DNA from: Acidovorax sp. FJL06
GTDB taxonomy: Bacteria; Pseudomonadota; Gammaproteobacteria; Burkholderiales; Burkholderiaceae_C
DNA length: 64,000 nt
Assembly: GCF_003852545.1 (NCBI RefSeq)
Contig: NZ_QAJR01000029.1
Location: 153,103 to 217,102 of the forward strand
Reading direction: 5' to 3'
A program made the translations under genes and the position numbers. This document shows positions 24,716 to 32,443 of the stretch, piece by piece. Numbering within the stretch: position 1 is the first letter of the stretch; every line of letters begins with the position of its first letter. Below the pieces are notes generated by a model. It made no database searches, was not told the origin of the DNA, and was given only the letters and a program-made list of their open reading frames with translations.

Positions 24716-25264
24716 ATGCCCATGCTGTGCACTGTGCGCCGCTGGCTGCGCGGGCTGGAGCCCCGCGCACGGGTCTACCTGGAGCGCGGCTGGCTGTCGC
24801 GCTACCACCCCTGGATGGAGCGGCGCGCGCTGTTCCGCTTCCAGCGCCAGCCGCTGGCGCGCGGGGTGGCGGCGGGCATGTTCTGCGGGCTGATCCCCGG
24901 CCCGCTGCAGATCCCTGGCACGCTGCTGGTGTGCGCCTGGCTGCGCGGCAACATCGTGGCCGGCGGTGCGGCCACGTTCTACACCAACCCGCTCACCACC
25001 GTGCCGCTGTATGTGCTGGCCTTCTACCTGGGCGCGTTGGTGATGCCCGGCGAGCAGGTGCTGCCCGCCTGGGGCAGCGTGGCGCCGGGTGGCGACCTGT
25101 CGGTGCAGGCGCTGGGCGCCTGGATGCAGGCCCTGGGCACGCCGCTGCTGGTGGGCTTGCCCACCTTGGGCCTGCTGCTCGCGGCGTTGGGTTATGCCAC
25201 GGTGCAGCTGCTGTGGCTGGCGCCGGCCCTGCAGCGCAAGCGGCGCCTGGCACGCAGCCGCTGA
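24716..25264 (+). CDS. DUF2062 membrane protein
   Basis: A protein of 182 residues. The N-terminus is basic (VRRWLRGLEPRARVYLERGW). The hallmark follows in FQRQPLARGVAAGMFCGLIPGPLQIP (shown in parts: VAAGMFCGLIPGP) with NPLTTVPLYVLAFYLG and two C-terminal hydrophobic helices. This pattern is the DUF2062 domain, which is found in small inner-membrane proteins of unknown role. The ATG at 24716 lies 11 bases after the preceding stop, so it is the third gene of the terC group. It is convergent with the Bug receptor at 25390. Confidence 0.85.
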   Translation: MPMLCTVRRWLRGLEPRARVYLERGWLSRYHPWMERRALFRFQRQPLARGVAAGMFCGLIPGPLQIPGTLLVCAWLRGNIVAGGAATFYTNPLTTVPLYVLAFYLGALVMPGEQVLPAWGSVAPGGDLSVQALGAWMQALGTPLLVGLPTLGLLLAALGYATVQLLWLAPALQRKRRLARSR

Positions 25265-25350
25265 GCGCCGTTCCGCGCAAGGGGCGCAGCATGTGGGCGC
25301 AGCGCCCGCCAGCGCCACCGTGGAGCTGGCTTTGCCAGGCCACGGGTGGC

Positions 25351-25388
25351 GTCCCCCTGAGGGGGAAGCGGCGCAGCCGCTCAGGGGG
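25351..25388. repeat. GC-rich dispersed repeat R5 (short form)
   Basis: GTCCCCCTGAGGGGGAAGCG then GCGCAGCCGCTCAGGGGG. It almost matches R2 and lies between the convergent DUF2062 and Bug receptor genes, two bases from the latter's stop codon. Confidence 0.7.
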
Positions 25389-25389
25389 C

Positions 25390-26358
25390 TCAATCCAGCT
25401 TGACGCCCACCTTGGTGATCACCCGGCCCCACTTCTCGCGCTCTGTGCGCGCAAAGCTGCCCATCTGCGCTGCGGTGCCGGGCATGGGCTCCACGCCCAG
25501 CGCCTGCAGGCGGGCCTTGGTGCGGGTGTCGGCCAGCGCGGTCTGCAGGGCCCGGCTGAAATTCGCCACCACCTCGGCCGATGCGCCCGTGGGTGCCACG
25601 ATGCCCTGCCAGGCATAGCCCTCGAAGCCCTGCAGGCCCTGTTCGGCAATGGTGGGCACATCGGGCATGGTGGCCACGCGCTGCGGGCTGGCTACGCCAA
25701 TGGCGCGCACCTTGTGGCCCGCGAGGAACGGGTACACCGTGGCGCTGTCGATCCACATGGCCGACACCTGGCCGCCGATCACGTCCTGGATGGCGGGTGC
25801 GGCACCCCGGTAGGGCACATGCGTGAGCTTGAGGCCGCTTTGCTCGCGGAACAGCTCGCCCACCAGGTGGTGCGGGCTGCCCGGCCCGGCCGATGCCCAG
25901 TTCACGCCGTCGGGCTGGCCCTTGGCCCAGGCCGTGAACTCCTTGAGGCTCTTGGCCGGCACGCTGTTGGACACCACCAGGAACATCGGGAAGCGCACCA
26001 GCAGGCCCACGGGCTGGAAGTCCTTCTCGGCGTTGTAGGCGAGCTTGCTGAACAAGAAGGGGTTGGCCGCCAGCGTGGCGAAGTCGGCCGAGAAGATCAG
26101 GTTGCCGTAGTCCTTGTTGCGTGCGCTGTATTCGGCGGCGATGTTGGTGCCCGCGCCGGGCTTGTTGTTGATGATGATGGGGCGGCCCAGCGTGGCCGAC
26201 ATGGATTCGGAAATCGTGCGCGCCACGATGTCCGAGCCGCCGCCGGCGGCATAGCCCACCACCCACTCCAGCGGCTTGGGGTCCTGGGCATGGGCCAGGG
26301 GGAGGGCGGTGGCCAGGGCCAGCCCGGCCAGGGTGGCGAGGAAATGTTTGCGCTGCAT
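25390..26358 (-). CDS. Tripartite tricarboxylate transporter receptor (Bug/TctC family)
   Basis: A periplasmic receptor of 322 residues with a signal peptide ending LPLAHAQ. The mature start is LEWVVGYAAGGGSDIVARTI, with NNKPGAGTNIAAEYSAR and VPYRGAAPAIQDVIGGQVSA. It is the last gene of a leftward group with DUF2783, the FAD monooxygenase and the metallo-beta-lactamase-fold gene. It probably brings in the substrate of that pathway through TctAB-type membrane proteins encoded elsewhere. A GGAGAC ribosome site precedes the ATG at 26358. It is a paralogue of the receptor at 17822, but clearly diverged. Confidence 0.92.
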   Translation of the reverse strand: MQRKHFLATLAGLALATALPLAHAQDPKPLEWVVGYAAGGGSDIVARTISESMSATLGRPIIINNKPGAGTNIAAEYSARNKDYGNLIFSADFATLAANPFLFSKLAYNAEKDFQPVGLLVRFPMFLVVSNSVPAKSLKEFTAWAKGQPDGVNWASAGPGSPHHLVGELFREQSGLKLTHVPYRGAAPAIQDVIGGQVSAMWIDSATVYPFLAGHKVRAIGVASPQRVATMPDVPTIAEQGLQGFEGYAWQGIVAPTGASAEVVANFSRALQTALADTRTKARLQALGVEPMPGTAAQMGSFARTEREKWGRVITKVGVKLD

Positions 26359-26456
26359 GGGGTTGTCTCCGAGGTGTTGTCAAAAAATCAAGGCAAAGCC
26401 CGGGCCTGGCACCGTCTGCGCGGTGCTGAAGCCGTGGGGGGGAAGGGGTGCGGGGG

Positions 26457-26714
26457 CTAGGCCGCCACCGCGTGGGTGGGTACCACCGGTGTGATGGCCG
26501 GGGTGGTGCGCCGGTCTGCCATGGGCAGGGCGCTGCCGCGCGCCAGCTGCAGGGCGTGTTGCAGGGTGGCCTGGTCACCGATGTGGTTGGCCAGCAGCAG
26601 CACCAGGCGCGCGTTCATCGCGTGGCTCTCGGGGGTCGAGAGGCCCTGGTGCGCAGCGATCAGCGCTTCATAAAAATCGTCGCAGGCCTGCAGGTTCGGT
26701 TGGGTGTTCAGCAT
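26457..26714 (-). CDS. DUF2783 small protein
   Basis: A protein of 85 residues. The core LQACDDFYEALIAAHQGLST and NARLVLLLANHIGD fits the DUF2783 family, helical proteins of unknown function that I recall beside FAD-dependent monooxygenases. The ATG at 26714 has an AAGGAA ribosome site; the longer upstream frame overlaps the monooxygenase gene and is rejected. It begins 16 bases after the monooxygenase stop, so the two are co-transcribed. A role as a small partner of the monooxygenase is possible but unproven. Confidence 0.82.
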   Translation of the reverse strand: MLNTQPNLQACDDFYEALIAAHQGLSTPESHAMNARLVLLLANHIGDQATLQHALQLARGSALPMADRRTTPAITPVVPTHAVAA

Positions 26715-26730
26715 GTTGGCGTGTTCCTTG

Positions 26731-28380
26731 TCATGCGGCGAGCGCGCGGGCCAGGGCCTGGCGCACGGCGGCGTCGGTGGGCGCGCGCCAGCGTGCGCAC
26801 ACATGCTGGTCGGGGCGCACCAGGTAAGCGGTGCCGGGCTGGGCGTTCAGCCGCTCTTTGGCCAGGCCCTGGGCGTCCTGCACGTCCACGCCAATTTGCA
26901 GGACCTGCACCTGGGGCGAAAGCGCCTGGGCCCAGGCGGGTGCCGCGCCAAAGGTGATGAGCGTGAAGTCCGGCCCCAGCGCGCGCAGCAGCCAGGTGGG
27001 CTGGCCTTGCTGGGTCAACGGTGCGTCCAGCAGCACGGCGCCGGGCACCTGCGTGCCGGCAAAGGTATCGGTGTCGGGGGTGTTCAGCGGCGATTCGCAC
27101 AGCGTGGCCGGCACCGACAGGCGTCCGCTGTTGACGATGCGCCGCGCAAACGCATGCTCGCGCGCCAGGTGCAGCGCGGCGTCGCGGAACAGGCGGCTCA
27201 CCTCGCTCTTGGGCGTGATGAAGTCGGTGGCGCGGGTGGAGTTGCACAGGTTCTCGTCGGCTGCGTATTCGCGCTCAGGCCCATAGGTGGCGAGCAGGGC
27301 GGGGCCGGCGCGGCCCTGGAGCACCCAGTCGAGCTTCCAGGCCAGGTTCTCGGCATCCTGCACGCCGCTGTTGGCGCCGCGGGCTCCAAAGGGCGACACC
27401 CCGTGTGCGCTGTCGCCCGCAAACACCACGCGGCCGTGCACGAACTGGTCCATGCGCAGGCAGGCAAAGGTGTAGACGCTGGCCCAGTCCAGCTCGAACT
27501 GTGCCTCCGCACCCAGCAGCGCCTTCACGCGCGGGAGGATGTTCTCGGGTTTTTTCTCCTCCTCGGGGTCGGCATCCCAGCCCAGCTGGAAGTCGATGCG
27601 CCACACGTTGTCGGGCTGGCGATGCAGCAGCACGCTTTGGTTGGGATGAAAGGGCGGGTCGAACCAGAACCAGCGCTCGGTCGGAAAGTCTGCATCGCCC
27701 GCCAGCTTCACGTCGGCGATCAGGAAGCGGTCCTGGAAGATGCGGCCCTTGCTTTCCAGCCCCAGCATCTGCCGCGTGGGCGAGCGCGATCCGTCGCAGG
27801 CCACCAGCCACTGGGCGTCGATCTGGTACGCGCCATCCGGTGTGTCAATGCTGAGCAACGCGCCATCGTCCCGCGCAGCTACGGCCGCCACCTTGTTGTG
27901 CCAGCGGATGTCGATGCCCGGCAACTGCAGCGCGCGCTCCACCAGGTAGGCCTCGGCGTAGTACTGCTGCAGGTTGATGAAGGCCGGGCGCTCGTGGCCC
28001 TCTTCGGGCAGCAGGTTGAATTCGTAGAGCTGTTCGTCTTTCAGGAACACCTTGCCCAGGTTCCACGACACGCCCTTGTCCACCATGGGCTGGCCCACGC
28101 CCAGGCGGTCCCAGATTTCGAGCGTGCGCTTGGCAAAACAGATGGCGCGCGAGCCGATGGAGAGCTTGTGGTCGTTGTCCAGCACCACCACACGCTGCCC
28201 GCGCTGGGCCAGGTCGATGGCCAGCGACAGGCCCACAGGGCCCGCGCCGATGACCACGATGGGGTGCTGCGCGGGTTGGGCGCTGTCCTGGTCGGGCGAG
28301 CGCACGTAGCCGAAATCGATGGCCTGCACCTCGGCGCCACTGGCGTGGAAGGCTTCGGCGGGAATGTCTCTGGGGTTCAT
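26731..28380 (-). CDS. FAD-dependent aromatic monooxygenase (MhpA-like)
   Basis: A class A flavoprotein hydroxylase of 549 residues. The FAD ADP-binding motif is VVIGAGPVGLSLAIDLAQRG (about residues 42-61), the second FAD motif is GRVVFAGDSAHGVSPFGARG (about 318-337) and DGSRSPTRQMLG matches the DG motif. The C-terminal part is a thioredoxin-like extension as in phenol and 3-(3-hydroxyphenyl)propionate hydroxylases. It would use NAD(P)H and O2 to hydroxylate an aromatic acid; the substrate is unknown. Its neighbours (DUF2783, Bug receptor, MBL-fold protein, IclR regulator) indicate a catabolic unit. Confidence 0.88.
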   Translation of the reverse strand: MNPRDIPAEAFHASGAEVQAIDFGYVRSPDQDSAQPAQHPIVVIGAGPVGLSLAIDLAQRGQRVVVLDNDHKLSIGSRAICFAKRTLEIWDRLGVGQPMVDKGVSWNLGKVFLKDEQLYEFNLLPEEGHERPAFINLQQYYAEAYLVERALQLPGIDIRWHNKVAAVAARDDGALLSIDTPDGAYQIDAQWLVACDGSRSPTRQMLGLESKGRIFQDRFLIADVKLAGDADFPTERWFWFDPPFHPNQSVLLHRQPDNVWRIDFQLGWDADPEEEKKPENILPRVKALLGAEAQFELDWASVYTFACLRMDQFVHGRVVFAGDSAHGVSPFGARGANSGVQDAENLAWKLDWVLQGRAGPALLATYGPEREYAADENLCNSTRATDFITPKSEVSRLFRDAALHLAREHAFARRIVNSGRLSVPATLCESPLNTPDTDTFAGTQVPGAVLLDAPLTQQGQPTWLLRALGPDFTLITFGAAPAWAQALSPQVQVLQIGVDVQDAQGLAKERLNAQPGTAYLVRPDQHVCARWRAPTDAAVRQALARALAA

Positions 28381-28451
28381 GTTCTACGACCTTTGTGTTT
28401 TGATCGATTGCCTGATGTAGAGAGCTGACCTTTGCAACTGGCGCGCCCCAA

Positions 28452-28559
28452 GCGAGGGACGCCAAGCAAGGGCCGCCCCGCAGCGAGGGCGTCGTCCCCC
28501 TTCCCGCAGCGCGCAGCGGTGCGAGAGAAGGGGGAAGGCGCGCAGCGCCTCAGGGGGTT
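28452..28559. repeat. GC-rich dispersed repeat R6 (long form) at a gene 3' end
   Basis: GCGAGGGACGCCAAGCAAGG, GCCGCCCCGCAGCGAGGGCG, a GTCCCCCTTCCC block, an inner GCAGCGCGCAGCGGTGC, and GAAGGCGCGCAGCGCCTCAG with GGGGG. It matches R1 in the same orientation and R4 inverted. It ends ten bases before the MBL-fold gene stop. Confidence 0.75.
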
Positions 28560-28568
28560 GTTCTCTAT

Positions 28569-29528
28569 TCAGCCTTCCAATGCCTTCCACATCTGAATGT
28601 CGCGCTCGGCGGTCCAGATGCGCGGGTCGGGGTATTGCGTGGCCTCGTCGTAGGCGCGGGTCACGTCAAACGGCATGCAGTGGTTGAAGATCACCCAGTG
28701 CCCATACTTGGGCTGCAGTTGGGCAAAGGTGGCTTCGTAGACCTTGCGCAGGTCTTCGCCCTTGGCCGCACTGGCTTTCACGCTCTCGTACAGGTCGCTG
28801 ATGAAGGCGCGCGTGCCGGCCAGGCCCGCCTGCACCTGCTCGGGCGTCTGCAGCGCCGCGCCGCGCCCGGGCACCAGCTTTTCGGGCTTCAGTGCCGCGA
28901 TGTTGTCCAGCGTTTGCGGCCAGTCCTGGAAGTACGCATCGCCCGCATACGGCGTGGCGTCGAACTCCACCAGGTCGCCGCTGAACAGGATCTTTTCCTG
29001 CGGCAGCCAGGCCACCGTGTCGCCCTTGGTGTGGCCCCGGCCCAGCTGAAGGATCTGCACTTCCACGCTGCCCAGCCACAGGGTCATCTTCTTGTTGAAG
29101 GTCATCGTGGGCCAGGTCAGGCCGTCGGGCACGCTTTCGACGTTCTGGAACAGGCGCGGGAAGCGGCCGATCTCGCTGTCCTTGTCGAACTGGCCGCGCT
29201 CCACGATGAGGTCGCGCGTGTCCTCGCTGGCGATGACGTGCTCCGCGCCATAGGCGCTGGCGCCCAGCACGCGCACCGCGTGATAGTGGCTCAGCAGCAC
29301 GTACTTGATGGGCTTGTCGGTGACTTCGCGGATGCGGCGGATCACGTCCTGCGCCATCACGGGGGTGGCCTGGGTGTCGATGACCATCACCGCGTCATCG
29401 CCAATGATGATGCCGGTGTTGGGGTCGCCCTCGGCCGTGTAGGCATAGGCGTGGTCGGAGAGCTTGTCGAAGCTCACCTTCTTCACTTCGAGGTCGGCGG
29501 CGGAGGCAAAGGTTTTGACGGTGCTCAT
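28569..29528 (-). CDS. Metallo-beta-lactamase-fold hydrolase with an atypical metal motif
   Basis: A protein of 319 residues with the alpha-beta/beta-alpha fold pattern. The usual H-x-H-x-D-H motif is replaced by H81-Y-H83-A-V-R86, so the Asp and third His are missing. His166 (GRGHTKGD) and Asp185 (FSGDLVEF) are present and one metal could still bind. No signal peptide is seen. It is the first gene of the leftward catabolic group, starting at an ATG at 29528 next to three inverted repeats and the divergent IclR gene. A hydrolase step (lactone, ester or thioester) is likely, but with reduced or altered metal use. Confidence 0.85.
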   Translation of the reverse strand: MSTVKTFASAADLEVKKVSFDKLSDHAYAYTAEGDPNTGIIIGDDAVMVIDTQATPVMAQDVIRRIREVTDKPIKYVLLSHYHAVRVLGASAYGAEHVIASEDTRDLIVERGQFDKDSEIGRFPRLFQNVESVPDGLTWPTMTFNKKMTLWLGSVEVQILQLGRGHTKGDTVAWLPQEKILFSGDLVEFDATPYAGDAYFQDWPQTLDNIAALKPEKLVPGRGAALQTPEQVQAGLAGTRAFISDLYESVKASAAKGEDLRKVYEATFAQLQPKYGHWVIFNHCMPFDVTRAYDEATQYPDPRIWTAERDIQMWKALEG

Positions 29529-29553
29529 GGTGGTGATTTGTTAATGGTGAATG

Positions 29554-29628
29554 CGTTTATCTAAACGGAATGTGTTGATGTTAGGCAAGAAATTTGTTTA
29601 TGTCTAACGCATTTGTTTAGGTGTAAAC
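29554..29628. promoter_or_regulatory. Cluster of three GTTTA/TAAAC inverted repeats, likely IclR operators
   Basis: CGTTTA-TC-TAAACG (29554-29567), GTTTA-TGTC-TAAC (29596-29608, one base short) and GTTTA-GGTG-TAAAC (29615-29628) all share the same half-site with a spacer of 2-4 bases. They lie in the AT-rich gap between the MBL-fold gene and the iclR-type gene and probably control both. Confidence 0.6.
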
Positions 29629-29670
29629 CCGAAGGGGTGAGCGGCGTCGCGCTGCGTGGACAATCGCCGC

Positions 29671-30486
29671 ATGGCCACCACGACTCCCGACCTGCCCCCC
29701 ACCGACGACGAAGACACGCCCCGCAGCCCGCGCGGCATCCAGAGCGTGGAGGTGGGCGGCCAGTTGCTGAAAGTGCTGGCGCGCACCGGCCGCCGCATGG
29801 CGCTCAAGGACCTGGCCCGCGCGGCCGACATGACGGCCGCCAAGGCCCATCCCTACCTGGTGAGTTTTGGCAAGCTGGGCCTCATCGAGCAGGACGCCGT
29901 GAGTGGCCACTACGGCCTGGGCCCGCTGGCCATGCAGCTGGGCCTGATCAGCCTGCAGCAGGTGGACCCGGTGCGCCTGGCCATTGCCGAGCTGCCCGCG
30001 CTGGCCCAGCGCATCGGCTACACCGTGTCGGCCTCGGTCTGGGGCGACAACGGCCCCACCATCATTCGCGTCGAAGAAGGCCCCACGGCCGTGTACGTGG
30101 CCATGCGCCACGGCACCACGGCCTCGGTGCGCCACACGGCCACGGGCAAGGTGTTTGCGGCCTTTGGGTCGCGCGAACGCGCCGCCGCTGCTTTGGCGGC
30201 CGAAGGGTTTGCGGGGGCTTTGGATGAACCCGCGTTTGCGGCCGAGCTGGACGCGGTGCGCACGCACCAGGTGGCGCAGGTGACGGACCAACTCCTGCCC
30301 GGCATCAGCGCGCTGGCGACGCCGGTGTTCGACGGGTTTGGACAGCTGGTGCTGTGCCTGGCGGTGATCGGGCCCAGCGCCACGTTGCAGACGGGGCCAG
30401 ACAGCGCCGCTGCTGGCCATCTGCGTGAGGCTGCGCGGGGCCTGTCGTTGCGGCTGGGCGCCGCCCAGGGCGCAGCGCGCGCCTGA
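29671..30486 (+). CDS. IclR-family transcriptional regulator
   Basis: A 271-residue regulator. The N-terminal winged helix (residues about 26-85) contains VEVGGQLLKVLARTGRRMAL and LARAADMTAAKAHPYLVSF. The effector domain includes VWGDNGPTIIRVEEG and ends with the family's FGQLVLCLAVIGP. IclR proteins respond to aromatic or short organic acids and control neighbouring catabolic operons. The ATG at 29671 is preferred to a GTG at 29656; neither has a clear ribosome site. It diverges from the MBL-monooxygenase cluster and is convergent with metY. Confidence 0.9.
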   Translation: MATTTPDLPPTDDEDTPRSPRGIQSVEVGGQLLKVLARTGRRMALKDLARAADMTAAKAHPYLVSFGKLGLIEQDAVSGHYGLGPLAMQLGLISLQQVDPVRLAIAELPALAQRIGYTVSASVWGDNGPTIIRVEEGPTAVYVAMRHGTTASVRHTATGKVFAAFGSRERAAAALAAEGFAGALDEPAFAAELDAVRTHQVAQVTDQLLPGISALATPVFDGFGQLVLCLAVIGPSATLQTGPDSAAAGHLREAARGLSLRLGAAQGAARA

Positions 30487-30495
30487 TGCGCCGGC

Positions 30496-31815
30496 CTAGG
30501 CCGCGCGGGCGAGCGCCTGGTCCACATCCCACAGGATGTCGCCCAAGTCCTCAATCCCCACCGACAGCCGCACCATGTCCGCGCGCACCCCCGCGCGGGC
30601 CAGCTCTTCGTCATTGAGTTGGCGGTGGGTGGTCGATGCGGGGTGGATCACCAGCGTCTTGGCGTCGCCGATGTTGGCCAGGTGGCTCAAAAACTCGCAG
30701 GCGTCGATGAACTTTTCGCCCGCCGCCGCGCCGCCCTTGACGCCAAACGTGAGGATGCCCGAGGCGCCGGGCGTGCCGTCCACCACGCGGAACTGCTTTT
30801 GCGCCAGATCGAAATACGGCGAATCCGCCAGGCCTGGGTAGTTGACCCACGCCACCTGCGGGTGGCTTTGCAAAAATTTCGCCACGGCCAGCGCATTGCG
30901 GCAGTGCTCGCGCATGCGCAGGTGCAGCGTTTCGGCGCCCTGCAGCAGCTGCCACGCGTTCATGGGTGAGAGCACGCCGCCAAAGGTGCGGTTGACCTCC
31001 ATGCGCGCCTTCATCGTGTAGCCAAAGTCGCCAAAGGTCTCGTAGAACTTCACGCCGTGGTAGGCGCGGCTGGGCTCCACCATCTCGGGGAATTGGCCGT
31101 TGTCCCACGGAAACTTGCCACCCTCCACCACCACACCGCCCATGGTCGTGCCGTGGCCGCCGATGTACTTGGTGGCGCTGTGCACCACGATGTCGGCACC
31201 GAGCGCCAGGGGGTTGCACAGGTAGGGGCTGGCCACCGTGTTGTCGATGACGAGCGGCACGCCGTGTGCATGCGCCACCCCGGCCACGGCTGCGATGTCG
31301 AGCACGTTGACCAGCGGGTTGCCGATGGTTTCGCCATACACGGCGCGGGTGTTGGGGCGCATGGCGCGCGCAAAGTTCTCGGGGTCGGCCGGGTCCACAA
31401 ACGTGGTCTCGATGCCCAGACGCGAAAAGCCCACGCCCAGCTGCCCCACCGTGCCGCCGTAGAGCGTGCTGGCCGCCACGATGTGGTCGCCGGTTTTCAG
31501 AATGGCCAGCAGCGCCGCCATCTGCGCGGCCATGCCGCTGGCGCAGGCCAGGGCGGCGCGGCCGTTTTCGAGGCTCGCAATGCGCTCCTCGAACACCGCC
31601 ACGGTGGGGTTGCTGATGCGGCTGTAGACATTGCCAAAGGTCTGCAGGTTGAACAGGCTGCTCGCGTGTTCGGCGTTGTCGAACACAAAGCTGGTCGTCT
31701 GGTGGATGGGCGTGGCGCGCGCGCCGGTCACCGGGTCGGGCTGAGCACCGGCGTGGATGGCGCGGGTGCCAAAGCCAAAGGCGCGGTCGGCGCCGGAGGG
31801 TGGGTTGGTGGGCAT
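30496..31815 (-). CDS. metY: O-acetylhomoserine sulfhydrylase (aminocarboxypropyltransferase)
   Basis: A PLP enzyme of 439 residues that makes homocysteine from O-acetylhomoserine and sulfide in direct-sulfhydrylation methionine synthesis. The PLP lysine is K216 in VVHSATKYIGGHG. Other family marks are FVFDNAEHASSLFNLQ, YSRISNPTVAVFEERIA and GGTVGQLG. Its length (439, against about 390 for MetB/MetC/MetZ) and the sequence AYHGVKFYETFGDFGYTMKA favour MetY. No SAM riboswitch is visible in the short upstream gap of 60 bases to the next gene. It is convergent with the IclR gene. Confidence 0.94.
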   Translation of the reverse strand: MPTNPPSGADRAFGFGTRAIHAGAQPDPVTGARATPIHQTTSFVFDNAEHASSLFNLQTFGNVYSRISNPTVAVFEERIASLENGRAALACASGMAAQMAALLAILKTGDHIVAASTLYGGTVGQLGVGFSRLGIETTFVDPADPENFARAMRPNTRAVYGETIGNPLVNVLDIAAVAGVAHAHGVPLVIDNTVASPYLCNPLALGADIVVHSATKYIGGHGTTMGGVVVEGGKFPWDNGQFPEMVEPSRAYHGVKFYETFGDFGYTMKARMEVNRTFGGVLSPMNAWQLLQGAETLHLRMREHCRNALAVAKFLQSHPQVAWVNYPGLADSPYFDLAQKQFRVVDGTPGASGILTFGVKGGAAAGEKFIDACEFLSHLANIGDAKTLVIHPASTTHRQLNDEELARAGVRADMVRLSVGIEDLGDILWDVDQALARAA

Positions 31816-31853
31816 GGGTTTGAATCAAATAGGCCGGTAGGGCTTTGGGGGTA

Positions 31854-31886
31854 AGCGCAAGCAGCTATGAATTTGCTAGTAAGGTA
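31854..31886. repeat. Short dispersed repeat, AGCTAT family (copy 5)
   Basis: GCGCAAGCAGCTATGAATTT followed by GCTAGTAAGGTAG, between metY and the CoA-binding protein gene. The right half overlaps the 3' end of the latter and supplies its stop codon. Confidence 0.55.
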
Positions 31887-32391
31887 GTTGCCGCAAGCGC
31901 TTGGCGCTGATGACCTTGGTGTTCACGCCCATCCAGCCCAGGCCACCAAACAGCCGCGCGTGTTCGATCTTCACGCAGCGGTTCTGGATCACCTGCAGCC
32001 CGGCGGCTTCGGCGCGCTGGCCTGCGACCTCGTTGAACACGCCCAGCTGCAGCCACAGGCATGGGGCGCCGATGGCCGCGGCCTCCTCGGCCAGCGGCGG
32101 GATGTCCTCGCTCTTGCGAAAGCAGTCCACAATGTCGATCTTCTGCCCCTGCGCCGCCAGCGCCGCCGCCGCTTCGGTCACGCTGGCGTAGGCCGTCTCG
32201 CCCAGGATCTGCCCGCCCTCGCGTGCGACCAGGGGGTTGACCGGCACGATGCGGTAGCCATGCGCCTGCATGTACTTGGCGGCAAAGTAGCTGGGGCGGT
32301 GCCATTGGGGCGAGAGGCCCACCACCGCGATGGTGCGGCAGGCGGTGAGCAGGTGGCGCAGGGTGCTGATGGTGTCGGGGGTGCGGAGCAT
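31876..32391 (-). CDS. CoA-binding domain protein (YccU type)
   Basis: A Rossmann-fold protein of 171 residues with a single CoA_binding_2 domain. It has TIAVVGLSPQWHRPSYFAAK (P-loop-like strand 1 and helix), VPVNPLVAREGGQILGE and IVDCFRKSEDIPPLAEEAAA; the ends ARLFGGLGWMGVNT are also typical. The family resembles the CoA-binding half of succinyl-CoA synthetase but works alone; its cellular role is not established. The ATG at 32391 is chosen because the longer frame upstream is Pro-rich and overlaps the redoxin gene's end. It follows the redoxin gene by 52 bases. Confidence 0.85.
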   Translation of the reverse strand: MLRTPDTISTLRHLLTACRTIAVVGLSPQWHRPSYFAAKYMQAHGYRIVPVNPLVAREGGQILGETAYASVTEAAAALAAQGQKIDIVDCFRKSEDIPPLAEEAAAIGAPCLWLQLGVFNEVAGQRAEAAGLQVIQNRCVKIEHARLFGGLGWMGVNTKVISAKRLRQLPY

Positions 32392-32443
32392 GCAAACAGT
32401 GTACGCATGCGGTGCGGGGGGCCTTGCGCCCCCAAGGGATGGG

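Noticed and set aside
23477-26578. 1033-codon minus-strand frame spanning terC to the Bug receptor
   Set aside because: It passes in antisense through terC and DUF2062 and out of frame through the Bug receptor; low-complexity content.
31800-31880. SAM riboswitch upstream of metY
   Set aside because: The upstream gap of 60 bases is too short and contains only a dispersed repeat.
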